Assembly (NCBI GenBank): GCA_033557465.1
Contig: CM066031.1
Coordinates: 1,228,445,312 to 1,228,509,311 of the forward strand
DNA length: 64,000 nucleotides
Direction of reading: 5' to 3'
From: Ichthyophis bannanicus
Lineage: Eukaryota; Chordata; Amphibia; Gymnophiona; Ichthyophiidae
The notes under the pieces are model-generated. The model was not told the origin of the DNA. It was given only the letters and a program-made list of their open reading frames with translations, and did no database searches. Positions 11,099 through 20,659 of this stretch are shown here, piece by piece. The translations under genes were made by a program, and so were the position numbers. Each line of letters opens with the position of its first letter. Within the stretch, counting starts at the first letter, position 1.

Positions 11099-13061
11099 GG
11101 GCTCTATTCTGTAACGCAAATAGCGGTGGAGGGCATCCATCCCCGCTATTCACCCCCTTCCATCCCCGGCAGAAGCCTCCCCATACAAATAAGGAGTTTG
11201 TAAGGGGAGGCTTAGTCAGGGGCGGAAGGGGGAGTTCCGGAGGTGGAGCGAGGGTGGAGCATGGGCGATCCGCAACTCCAGGTGTACAGGGCCGATTCTG
11301 ATGTTGGCCCTGTACGTCCGGGGTCAGCAGACTGGATGGGGGTCGGCAGGCCCAGGCAGTGGCGGAAAGTTGAGGGGGTGCAGGGGGTTCCCCACAGCCC
11401 AGCCCTGGCCATGGAAGGCCAGATCGGGAGTTGGGCTGCGGGGAAAGAAGAAAGTGGTATAAGAACATAAGATATGCCATACTGGGTCAGACCAAGGTCC
11501 ATCAAGCCCAGTATCCTGTTTCCAACAGTGGCCAATCTAGGTCATAAGTACCTAGCAGTTTCCCCAAAAGACACAGGTTCCACAATGCTTGTACTGGGTC
11601 AAGCATTGATATCCTGAGTCCCTTCTTAATAATGGTTTATGGTCCTTTCCTCCAGGAACTTGTACAAACCTTTTTAAACCCAGCTACACTAACAGCCTTT
11701 ATTACATCCTCCGGTAACAAATCCCAGAGTTTGATTACATGTTGAGTGAAAAATATTTTCTTTGATTAGTCTTAAATAGTTTACCCTGTAGCTTCATTGC
11801 ATGTCCCCTAGTTTTTCTATATTCTGATAACGTAAACAATCGATCTACGTTTACCCGTTCCACTCCGTTCATTAATTTATAGACTTCTATCATATCTCCC
11901 CTCAGCCGTCTCTTCTCCAGGCTAAAGAACCCTAACCTTTTTAGCCTTTCTTCATAGGAGTATCCTTCCATCCTCTTTACCATTTTGGTGGCTCTTCTCT
12001 GAACCTTTTCTAATAACGCTACATCCTTTTTAAGATACGGTGACCAGAATTGCACACAATATTCAAGGTGCGGTCTCACCATGGAACGATATAGAGGCAT
12101 TATAATATCTTTTGTTTTATTTTCCATTCCTTTCCTTATGATACCTAGCATTCTATTTGCTCTCTTGGCCGCCACTGCGCACTGGGCCGAGGGTTTTAAC
12201 ATGTTATCCACAATGACGCCTAAATCTTTTTCCTGGGTGGTGGTTCCTAATGTGGAACCTTGCATCGTGTAACCATAGTTTGGGTTGTTCTTCCCTAGGT
12301 GCATAACTTTGCACTTGTCCACATTAAATTTCATCTGCCATTTTGATGCCCAGTCTTCCAATTTATCAAGATCCTCTTGCAATTTTCCACAATCCTCTTG
12401 GGTTTTAACAACTTTAAATAGTTTTGTGTCATCTGCAAATTTGATAACCTAAATAGTTATTCCCCTTTCCAGGTCATTTATGAATATGTCAAAAAGCAGC
12501 AGACCCAGCACAGATCCCTGGGGTACACCACTATTCACCTTTTTCCATTGGGAAAATTGGCCATTTAGCCCTACACTCTGCTTTCTATCTTTTAACCAGT
12601 TCCTGATCCACAATAGTACACTGCCTACTATCCCATGACTCTTTAGTTTTGCCAAAAGTCTCTGATGAGGGACCTTGTCAAAGGCTTTCTGAAAGTCCAG
12701 ATACACTATATCAACCGACTCACCTTTGTCCACCTGTTGATTCACACCTTCAAAAAAACATAACAGATTAGTAAGACAAGATCTTCCTTGTCTAAAGCCA
12801 TGTTGGCTGTCTCCCAGAGGCCAGGGATTACGGCTCCTGAATGAAGCCATGGTGCCATGGCACTGTGGCTTCATTCAGGAGCCTGGCTGAGTTAGCCGGG
12901 CAGACGTCTATACATGCAGGCCTGTCAGAATCGGGTCCTGGCCTGCATGTACAGGTCCAGACCTGATTCTGATCCCACAGGACACATCTAGCCCTCGTGG
13001 GAATGGAATCAGGTCTGTCTCTCTGCACAGGGTCCTGGACGCACATATTAGAATGTGCCTC
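11099..13061. mobile_element. PIF/Harbinger-like DNA transposon with 3-bp TSD
   Basis: The element begins GGGCTCTATTCTGTAACGC and ends in a sequence whose complement is GAGGCACATTCTAATATG, a degenerate terminal inverted repeat. It is flanked by ATA on both sides (11096-11098 and 13062-13064). The TSD assignment is supported by the host L1 ORF1, which becomes continuous when one ATA copy and the element are removed. No transposase is visible. It carries an internal CR1 (11460-12815). A shorter relative lies at 33899-34594. Superfamily assignment rests on TSD length only. Confidence 0.7.
11460..12815 (-). mobile_element. CR1 LINE, RT C-terminal half and 3' UTR
   Basis: 5'-truncated CR1. From right to left the RT reads [53 protein letters not shown] at about 12530, and FADDTKLF-equivalent text near 12420 damaged by a stop. 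Then comes the 215-codon open stretch 12382-11735 ([60 protein letters not shown]). The CR1 3' UTR and octamer-like tail follow at 11460-11735. It sits inside the DNA transposon at 11099-13061. Confidence 0.92.
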
Positions 13062-13559
13062 ATAGCGTTTAAACATTGCCATAGTAGACACACCTCTAAC
13101 CTTAGGGAAATTCAAAACCCTAAGGTTTGTTGCAAGTGCAGTGTTCTCCAGCACCTCCAACTTGAATCGTAGAGCCTCATTATCTTTAATCAAGGAAACA
13201 TATGTATCTGACAACTGCGCCAGTTGGCTTCTGTGATCTTCTACTTTCAATTTTACATCATCCATTGTACTCACAATAGCAGCTATCTGATCCGAATTCC
13301 TCTGAATCGTGGTAGAAAAGTCCAGTGACTGTCTGCTCATGGCATCGGAGAGAAAGCAGTTGCCTCCCAGATAACCTCCAGGGTAAACTCCTTAGGACGT
13401 AAAAAGAGAGCGCAAGCGGAGCAAATTAGCAGTGGAGGAAAATGCAAGAGGCTTTTCACCAGTATCCAGGCCAATACTTCCTCCACCATTGTTTGCCCCA
13501 GGGTGTCTCTGGAACCACAGACTCCTCTCGACTGGCACCAGACTCGCCGCCTTGCAAGC

Positions 13560-13668
13560 TAGCTAGAACCGAGTCTGCAGGAACAAGGGAGGGAACTCCT
13601 GGGCGTTGAGGTGGCTAGAACCGAGTCTGCAGGAACGAGAGAGGGAACTTCTGGGCGTTGAGGTGGTG
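13560..13668 (-). repeat. Two tandem ~52-bp units in the L1 ORF1 5' part
   Basis: The unit starting GCTAGAACCGAGTCTGCAGG occurs twice head to tail, with a few differences (ACAAGG/ACGAGA, CTCCTG/TTCTG). It lies in the 5' coding or leader part of the minus-strand L1 ORF1, where length variation by short tandem repeats is common. Confidence 0.85.
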
Positions 13669-13779
13669 TCCTCAGATCAGGGAAAAGCGAGATGTCAGCG
13701 TATAAAAACAGCGGAGGGTCTTCCTGCTTTATACATCGGACCATAACTGGAAGGCAGGGGTTCAGAGGGAAAAATCCTA

Positions 13780-14648
13780 GCCTTCCCCTTACACTTAGGC
13801 ATCAGGTAAGTAACACTACTTGCTCATGCAGCCCTCTTGGTCACGCCCCCTCCCCCCCCCCCCCATCTGAATTATTTATTTTAATCTTTTTTTTTTCCTA
13901 AAGCTTACTTTGATACCAGTGTAACCAAAGGTCGAATATGCAAATCTAACATCACAGAGAAGTCCTAAAGTACACTGCTGTTTTGTATCTTGCTTGTGAA
14001 ACTTTCAAATGATATCAGAGTTTTGTAAATCCCAGGCAAACTCTCTTTCTCTCTCTCTAAGGCTGTTTTTAATTAGAGGGGCAAGTTATTTACCTCTCAC
14101 AGTGAGAGAAGTGTTATTGTTATGAGTGCTTGGTAAAAGGATGGGTAATAAAACATGGAATAAATGAAATTTGGAAGACAAAGAGATGGGCATTAAATAA
14201 AGCTGCTAAGGTAAGTGGAGAAGCTTTATGTTAAAGGAGCCTCTCTTTCAGAGAGTTTTGTAAAAAGAAGTCATGGTTTACCAGACAGGAACGAGTCTAG
14301 ATCGAAAGTGAACTTCTCCACCCCACAGTTCTAATAACTCTAAAATACTATCACAGGTCTACAAGAGTCTCATGGGGTTTAAACGTGTCAGTTCAGCCAT
14401 TTTTCTGCGTGGTTTTGAGAGCACATTTCTTTTTGCTCAAAGTTCTCTTGCCTGGAAGTGAAAATTTTCACACACCCTCACACACATTTGTGCAGGCAAA
14501 ATCTTCTAAGCAAATGGCTCGCACCTTTTTCAATATAATCTATTTTCTTTTCCTGTTAACCAGGAGTTTTAGAGCGTATTTTATAGCAGGTCATCTAGAT
14601 TAATGGGGCAGGAGGGTGCCTATTTTATAAGAATGTATAGGCACCTAT
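13780..14648. other. Intronic DNA, nothing recognised
   Basis: Contains a poly-C run near 13849-13864, a short TCTC run near 14045-14060 and no recognisable coding or repeat family. Confidence 0.4.
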
Positions 14649-14797
14649 GGGCCCTTTTAATAAAGTATATTTGCCTTTTGCACTTAATGCGTGTTTAACA
14701 CAAACATGAACTTGTGTTAAGTGCAAAGATTCCATGGTAACTGTCAGTGGCACCCTCAGGTAATGCGCAGGTGCATACACTAACGCATGGCATGATT

Positions 14798-15135
14798 ATT
14801 ATTTATTTATTTTAATTTATTTTATTTAACAATTTTTCTATACTGCCTTTGTCCAAAGCGGTTTACAGAGAACAACCTAACAATTATATAAAAATTGCTT
14901 TTACATTAAACATGGGAAGTCAACTTGGAGATAAATATGGGCTTGTTTAACAGAAAGATAGACTATGCACATAGAAAAGCAGTTATCATATATAGGGTGG
15001 GAAAAGAGAGGGGGTGATAGAGCGGTCAGGAGGGGTACGATGCTCTAAATGAGTTTACGTAATGTCATTGAGTCCATAGTATTCAATGAACAGGTGTGTT
15101 TTGAGTGACTTTTTTAGGTCGGTAATGGATTTTAC
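14798..15135 (-). mobile_element. Short retrotransposed element, TSD CATGATT
   Basis: 338-bp insertion with an AT-rich tail (ATTATTTATTTATTTT) at its left end and a GCGGTTTACA-like block typical of LINE/SINE 3' ends. It is flanked by the 7-bp repeat CATGATT (14791-14797 and 15136-15142). Minus-strand orientation is inferred from the tail. The family was not identified with confidence. Confidence 0.65.
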
Positions 15136-15210
15136 CATGATTGCACCCACTTATTGAGATGCTGTTAGCTGCACCCACACTATTAGCAACATCGACAGCA
15201 CATGCTATGT

Positions 15211-16135
15211 TTATTTATTTAACAGTTTTTTAATGCCGCTTTATCGTTTCACTAAAGTGCTGAAATCCCTCAAAAATATTAAGATAATAACTGATAAACA
15301 ATGTATGCCTATATTGATGCGCGGCGTTTTTTAGAAGCAGGGCAGCTCCAAGTAACACGCCAAGCCACGATCCAAGAATTGAATCGGAATTAACTAACCG
15401 CAGTATGATATAACATCTCATGCTATTGCCAATGGGAGCATTGACACCAACCTCCTGAAGAAACCATCGGATTGTGATACGCGAATTGGTACCAACTGAA
15501 GGTGTCCTAACACGATATGACAGTTTCTCCCTGAGAGAGGCAAAAAACATCCAGAGAATATGCGGTACATCATCTAATAACAACCGGATGATAATCGGGA
15601 AATTCTGAGACTGAGAGAGAGGATGTCAACTTTAACTGTCATCAAAAGATAAGTGTGACTACACTGTGTATATGAGAAATTGCAGATGAGATTGCATCAG
15701 TATAGTCACAATAGAAATATGAAAATAATCCTCCATGAGAACCGAAGTCGTTGATGTACATTCTGGCACAAGTTCAGGGTAACGCCTGAGATATAGTGCT
15801 CATTCTAGTCTGAGACTTCCGGTTACTCAACATCAATATAGGCATACATTGTTTATCAGTTATTATCTTAATATTTTTGAGGGATTTCAGCACTTTAGTG
15901 ATTTAGGTCAACCCTCAGATAAGAGACCAAACAACATACGAGCTTTATCGTTTCAGTCAAAGTGGTTTACATTGTATCTTAAACTTATTAATGTACATTA
16001 AACAGGGATATTGATAACTTGGATTTCTTAATGGAGGGTTAAGTGACTTGCCCAAGGCCACAAGGAGTGCTAGCGGGGATCAAACCCTGCTTGCTTAGTT
16101 CCTGAACCAGTGCTCTAACAATTAGGGGGACATAA
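15211..16135 (-). mobile_element. tRNA-derived SINE split by palindromic insertion
   Basis: Head at the right: minus-strand TAGAGCACTGG (A-box-like) and GGTTTGATCCC (B-box-like), then the CTTGGGCAAGTCACTTAACC block shared with the SINEs at 7218 and 51608. The tail (TTTATTTATTTAACAG) is at 15211. The 691-bp element at 15252-15942 sits inside it and duplicated 13 bp of SINE sequence. Confidence 0.75.
15252..15942. mobile_element. Inverted-repeat (Penelope-LTR-like) insertion, 13-bp TSD
   Basis: 691-bp insertion flanked by the perfect 13-bp duplication CTTTATCGTTTCA (15239-15251 and 15943-15955). A perfect 68-bp inverted repeat starts at the left edge (15252-15319, CTAAAGTGCTGAAATCCCTC...) and closes at 15831-15898. 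A 44-bp tail (TGATTTAGGTCAACCCTCAG...) extends beyond the right arm. The interior contains CTCCTGAAGAAACCATCGG followed by GATACGCGAATTGG, which resembles the decayed hammerhead region of Penelope-like pseudo-LTRs. A long TSD and a one-sided tail beyond an inverted repeat fit Penelope-type retrotransposition, not a DNA transposon. Confidence 0.65.
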
Positions 16136-16308
16136 CTGCAATGTGCCCTCTATGCCCGCTCTCCACCCCAACCCACCCATTCACCATCACAGTAAGCGGA
16201 TGGGAAGTGTCATTTCCCCACAGTAAGAGTTACTGCGGGATTGAGAGTGCAGCAATGGCGCACAAAAAGGCAGGATGAGTGCTTAGCACACTTTAATGAA
16301 AGGGTCCC

Positions 16309-17020
16309 TCTGTCTTTATAAACTACCAGCAGAAATCACGCCTACAATGGAGGTGTGGACATTTTGCCTTCTCAGAAGCAGGTATGAATATTGGCATGTA
16401 GAATACGTGTGTATTTCATAAAAATGCTTGTAAATTGCAGCTCTACCCATGAAGCCCCCAAACTCCTCCCCTAAGCATATCTACTACATAAATACGTCCT
16501 GACTTACACCACACCCACTTTTAGGTATGACTTGATTTTATAAGAGGCCTTCTATACATAAATCAGCATTTTACATGCAAAATGGTTTATAAAATTCCCT
16601 CTTTAGCCAGTGGAACTATGATTTCACAGTAGATGTGTTCTGGGAGGTGACCTCACACCCTTTGTTCTAACAATGGCGATGGCCATTAATGTCCTCCCTG
16701 TTGGGGTTGGACACAGTTGTATTTCTTTGAAGGCCAGGTCTGGAATAGAGTTTCATAGTTGCTCTATTGGATGTTAGTTTCATTTTTTATTTTTCTTGCC
16801 TCTGTTAATCTTACAGAATCCTTCCCATCTGTTAAGATTCTTTTCCACAGTTTGCTCCTTTTTTTGGGAGGCTGCAGTTCAGTCATGCACTTCTTTAATT
16901 CATTTTCTAATTCAAAAATGAGAAGCAATCACACAAAGAAGAAACATGACTGTTTTTTAAAAATTTGGTTACCATAAGAAAAGAGGGTTCATTTCTTCAT
17001 ATACTTCTACTATGTTTCAG
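16309..17020. other. Intron before the second exon
   Basis: No family recognised with confidence. It ends in the pyrimidine-rich acceptor TACTATGTTTCAG (AG at 17019-17020). Confidence 0.5.
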
Positions 17021-17249
17021 GTTAACAGTGGTTGATTCAGATGAAGCTGTGGACTCCACTACAGCATCATTGACTGTGAACAAACCTGTGGACCGCCCTC
17101 CCGTTGCCAATGCAGGACCAAATCAAGCCATAACTCGGTTCCAAAACTGCCTTACCTTGAATGGAAACCAGAGTAGTGATGACCACGAAATTGTTAGCTA
17201 TGAGTGGTCGTTGAGCCCTGACAGCAAAAGCACAGTAGTGGAGATGCAG
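17021..17249 (+). CDS. KIAA0319: KIAA0319-like PKD-domain exon (partial gene)
   Basis: 229-bp exon following that at 8477-8609. Its first base completes the split Arg codon, then LTVVDSDEAVDSTTASLTVNK ends one PKD domain. VDRPPVANAGPNQAITRFQN and LNGNQSSDDHEIVSYEWSLSP begin the next, with the PPVANAGP and SSDDHEIVSYEW hallmarks. It ends in phase 0 at EMQ, followed by donor GTAAGT at 17250. The reading frame is open throughout with no lesion, so the gene looks functional. The spacing to the previous exon (8.4 kb) reflects repeat insertion. No further exon is seen to the end of the window, although a short diverged exon could have been missed. Confidence 0.88.
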
Positions 17250-17369
17250 GTAAGTTGATCTTACTTCAGTAGCACTTAGATTCAGAATGTGAGCATGATG
17301 ACAGCAAGTTTACCATGCAGATTAATTGCGAACTGTGAAACCATAGTGCAAGTGCAAGGTTCATAATGC

Positions 17370-17600
17370 AGTTTGTGGAATTCGTGATCTCAAGGCACTT
17401 TAAGCCTTCAAACTTACATGTGTAATCAGTAGACTAGGTTATTGCAATGCACTTTACCAAGGCTGTAAATTATCATCTATTCATCATCTACAGATAATAC
17501 AAAAAACAGCAGTAAGACTGATAGCTGAGGCAAACAGATTTGAAGAACGCTGATAATCTGTCATACTCAGGATTTCATTTAAAATTCTATTGCCAAGAAG
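17370..17600 (+). pseudogene. L2-like LINE RT fragment
   Basis: The plus-strand frame gives CVISRLGYCNALYQGCKLSSIHHLQIIQKTAVRLI, the RT thumb region of L2-type LINEs, followed after stops by VILRISFKILL. Short, with stops; both ends truncated. Confidence 0.7.
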
Positions 17601-17609
17601 AGAAAATTC

Positions 17610-19181
17610 TAATACTAAGAAGAGTGTTTGGGAGGAAAGTATGTAGGAGTGTTATGTGTGAGTGGAGGGTGTGTGTGGTTGTTGTTTTTGGTTTGGGATT
17701 GGGTGTCTGAAATGAAGTGTGTCTTGTTTTGTTGTGGCTTACATGGCTGGTATGGCTCAGATTGACCTACTGGTGAAGAGGAAAAAGATTCTGTCCTCTT
17801 GATGTTGGCAAGGGGCTCAGATTGCACTCCTTCAAGAAACCCATTTTGATGTTGTGGAGCATGGTAAATTGAAAATGGGATGGGTAGGGTTGCTACTCAG
17901 CTTCAGTGTCTAAGGCCCATAAAGCAGAGGTGGCTATCTTTATCCACAAGGCTGTTTCTTTTGTTGAGTGGAAGGTTGTTTGTGAGGGCCATTATGTGGG
18001 AGGTTTGGGCCAGAAGTTTTGGCTAATTTCTGTTTATTTTCCTACAGGAGCCAATGATTATTTTGTCGCTAAGATGGGAAAAGTTGTACTTCAATTGGAG
18101 GAAATCCCCATTGTAGTTGCTGGAGATTTTAACCCTGTTGCTGACCCCTTTTTTAATTGTGCAACTATGGGGGCTGGGTGGCAGGCTCCCAGCAAAGGCT
18201 TTCTTTAGCTTTATCAATTGTGGGGTTCCTGGATGTGGGGTGTGCTTTGCATCCAAGTGAGAAGGAGTTCACTCATTTCTCTAGGTCTCACTCTTATCAG
18301 AGTCATTTGGATTATGTCTTGGTTTCTGATTTTCTTCTTCCTAGGGTTGTGGAAGCAGAGACTGGACATCTTTCATTGTCTGACCAAACTCCTACGGTTA
18401 TGTACTCGTAGTTTTATTTGAAAAGCGACGAGCATGGGACAGGAATTGGTGCATGCCGGCAGATTTTGTATAATGATATTGAGGTTGCACATGACCTGGT
18501 CCAACAATGACAGGATTATGCACAGGCTAATGAGGTCCACTGGGTTAAGCCGTCTTTATTTTGGGAGATCACTAAAGCAATGCTACAGGAAAATATTATT
18601 CCTAATATAACATAGAAAAGGCAATGGATGAATACTGCTTTGGTTTCTTTGGGAACTCAGCTACAGAAATTGCAGAGGCAGCTAGCAGTGGAATATACAA
18701 GTGAACTGAGCAAGTAGGTTTTTTAATTGCAAAATGAGCTTTGCACTCTGATTCATCGGAGAACTTTGAATATTTTGCTTGTTTGGTGGTACCAATTGTT
18801 CTGCTTTGGGAATAAGACTGGTCAGTGTTTGGCACGACTTCTTCAGACTTCTGAAGACACTCATTTTGTCCGTGTCCTGGTCGATGATTGCGGGGAGCAG
18901 CATACTTCTAACCAAAGGTTTAGGGAGAGTTTTGTGGATTATTGTGCTCGCTTGTATACTGATGTGGATATGAATGAAAGATGGATGACAAGCCTTTTTG
19001 TGATATGTTGTTGCCTTGGCTTATTGCTGATGATGAGGCATTTTTCCTGGCTCCATTAACGTGAGAAAATTGAGGGGTAATCCATCTGCTTAAAAACATG
19101 AAGTCTCAAGGTCCGGATGGGTTGTGGGCAACATTTTATAAGCTCCTAGTGGATCACATTGTTGGCCCCTTGAACGATTTA
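17610..19181 (+). pseudogene. L1-Tx1-like LINE ORF2: endonuclease and start of RT
   Basis: APE-type endonuclease of an L1/Tx1-clade LINE. 17906-18208 gives AEVAIFIHKAVSF, an ISVYFPTGANDYFVAK segment and PIVVAGDFNPVADP (the GDFN catalytic block). 18157-18411 continues LHPSEKEFTHFSRSHSYQSHLDYVLVSD and GHLSLSDQTPTVM (the SDH block as SDQ). Further frames to 19180 carry linker text and finally KSQGPDGLWATFYKLL, the opening of RT. Many frameshifts and stops are present. It is cut by the Tc1 element at 19182, and the RT is not found on the far side. Confidence 0.8.
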
Positions 19182-20330
19182 CAGTGCCTTGTGAAAGTAT
19201 TCATCCCCTCGGTGTTTGTCCTGTTTTGTCGCCTTGCAATGCAATGTGTGCCTTCGAGTCAGTCCTGACTCCTAGCGACCCAGAAGCTCCTGGGTTTTTT
19301 GTCGCATTACAACTTGGAATTAAAATGAAGTTTGGAGGTTAGCACCATGTGATTTATACAACATGCCTATGACTTTGAAGGTGCAAAATATCTTTTATTG
19401 TGACACAAACAACAAGTAAGACAGAAATCGTGAGTGTGCATAGGTATTCCCCCCCCCCCCCCCACATCCCGTCAATACTTTGTAGAGCCACCTTTTGCTG
19501 CAATTACAGCACAGGCCTCTTGGGGTATGTCTCTATTAGCCTAGCACACCTTGCCACTGGGATTTTCACCCATTCCTCAAGCCAAATTGCTCCAACTCCT
19601 GCAAGTTAGATGGGTTGCGTTGCTGTACAGCAATCTTCAAGTCATGCCACAGATTCTCATTTGGATTGAGGTCTGGGCATTGAATAGGCCATTCCAAGAC
19701 ATTTAAATGTTTCCCTTTAAACCATTCCAGTGTAGCTCTAGCAGTATGTTTAGGGTCATTGTTCTGCTGGAATGTGAACCTTCATCCCAGTCTCAAATCT
19801 CTGGCAGACTGAAACTGGCTTTTCTCAAGAATTGCCCTTTATTTAGTGCCATTCATTGTTCCTTCAATCCTGACCAGCTTTCCTGTCGCTGCCATTAAAA
19901 AACATCCCTACAGCATGATGCTGCCACCACCATGTTTCACTGTGGGAATGGTGTTCTTGGGGTGATGGGGCGTGTTGGCTTTGCACCACACATGGCATTT
20001 CCCATGATGGCCAATTAGTTCAATTTTCATTTCATCTGACCAGAGAACCTTCTTCCATATGTTTGAGGGGTTCACCACATGCTGTTGTGCAAACTCCAAA
20101 TATGTTTTCTTATTTCTTTAAGCAATGGCTTTTTTCTGGCCACTCTTCAATAAAGCCCTGCTTTGTGGAGTGTACAGGTTAAAGTGGCCCTATGGACAGA
20201 TACTCCCTCTTTGCAGCTCCTTCAGTGTTATCCTTGGTGTCTTTGTGGTATCTCTGATTAATGCCCTCCTTGCCTTGTCTGTGAGTTTTGGTGGGCGTTC
20301 TCTTTCAGGTTTGTAGTGGTCCAACAAAGA
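19182..20330 (-). mobile_element. Tc1/mariner transposon remnant
   Basis: The left end CAGTGCCTTGTGAAAGTATT follows TA, as expected for Tc1 insertion at TA. The minus-strand coding region is recognisable at 20099-19908: [31 protein letters not shown] and [19 protein letters not shown], the middle of a Tc1-type DDE transposase. WSDE contains the second catalytic Asp region. Additional diverged N-terminal coding text runs to about 20330. The rest is frameshifted. The right inverted repeat was not identified, so the right boundary is approximate. A 64-bp RTE stub lies inside at 19233-19296. Confidence 0.8.
19233..19296 (-). mobile_element. 64-bp RTE-BovB 3'-end stub in Tc1
   Basis: The insert contains GTGCCTTCGAGTCAGTCCTG and CTCCTAGCGACCC, matching with mismatches the 3' end of the RTE-BovB at 45155 (GTGCCGTCGAGTCGGAGTCG, CTCATGGCGACCC). 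It is flanked by TTTTGTCGC at 19224-19232 and 19297-19305, an apparent TSD, and the Tc1 sequence is continuous once it is removed. A severely 5'-truncated retro-insertion. Confidence 0.7.
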
Positions 20331-20339
20331 GCAAACCAT

Positions 20340-20655
20340 ACCTGCAGGATACTAGAAAAACAAAGGAGCCGGTGCATAGAATGGCAGTCAAAAAAACTTT
20401 ATTATAAAACTGCAACGTGTTTTAGCCATTCCGGACTTCTTCAGGGGGTGCAAACCTGAAAAAAACAAAGCATACTTTAAACAATAAATAAATAATAATA
20501 AAACTTAAAATCACAATATTTGATGCACATAAAAAGTATCAATTAAACAAAGAGAGAAAGTAAAAACAGCCAATGCATAAAAGATCATTTAAAGTAATAA
20601 AGATATAAAAGGCAATTAGCACATAAAAACTGTAATATCAAAAAATAAATAGTGA
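20340..20655 (-). mobile_element. Penelope-like pseudo-LTR fragment
   Basis: The minus-strand text contains CCCCCTGAAGAAGTCCGGAA followed by TAAAACACGTTGCAGTTTTA and an ATAAAGTTTTTTTGACTGCC block. This is the characteristic Penelope pseudo-LTR segment where a hammerhead ribozyme resides, here with core mutations (CTGAAGA; AAAAC for GAAAC). It is broken by the LTR retrotransposon at 20660. AT-rich flanking text (20460-20655) is probably the same element. Confidence 0.6.
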
Positions 20656-20659
20656 CATA

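Larger units (their letters stand above)
10640..13770 (-). pseudogene. L1/Tx1-like LINE ORF1, split by a DNA transposon
   Basis: ORF1 (RNA-binding nucleocapsid-like protein) of an L1-clade LINE, read right to left. The N-terminal part, about 13770-13064, includes MVEEVLAWILVKS and a coiled-coil-like segment (IQRNSDQIAAIVSTMDDVKLKVE...LEVLENTALATNLRVLNFPK). It stops at MFKRY, where the element at 11099-13061 interrupts it. It resumes at about 11095 as MLEVLKVASDLVRPLTKVYHLP and ends with RKQFLIQKAGVMQLGGTFHLHFP and VMYNSIRYVFFQP (about 10640). Removing the insertion restores the same frame across FKRY/MLEV. One stop lies at about 10880. ORF2 is not recognised on its 3' side. Confidence 0.75.
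14649..16308. mobile_element. Harbinger-like MITE with two retro-insertions
   Basis: The outer ends are GGGCCCTTTTAATAAAG at 14649 and CTTTAATGAAAGGGTCCC at 16308, imperfect complements. This is the GGGCCCTTTTA type of end common in Harbinger-like MITEs. Flanks are TAT and TCT, an imperfect 3-bp TSD. The body is expanded by a retro-insertion (14798-15135) and a SINE (15211-16135) that itself carries a palindromic insertion. Without these, only some 400 bp of MITE would remain. Confidence 0.65.

Noticed and set aside
14612..14648. GTGCCTATTTTATAAG words near 14612 and 16310-16610 as another MITE
   Set aside because: Similar words occur on both sides, but no consistent inverted ends or TSD could be fixed by eye.
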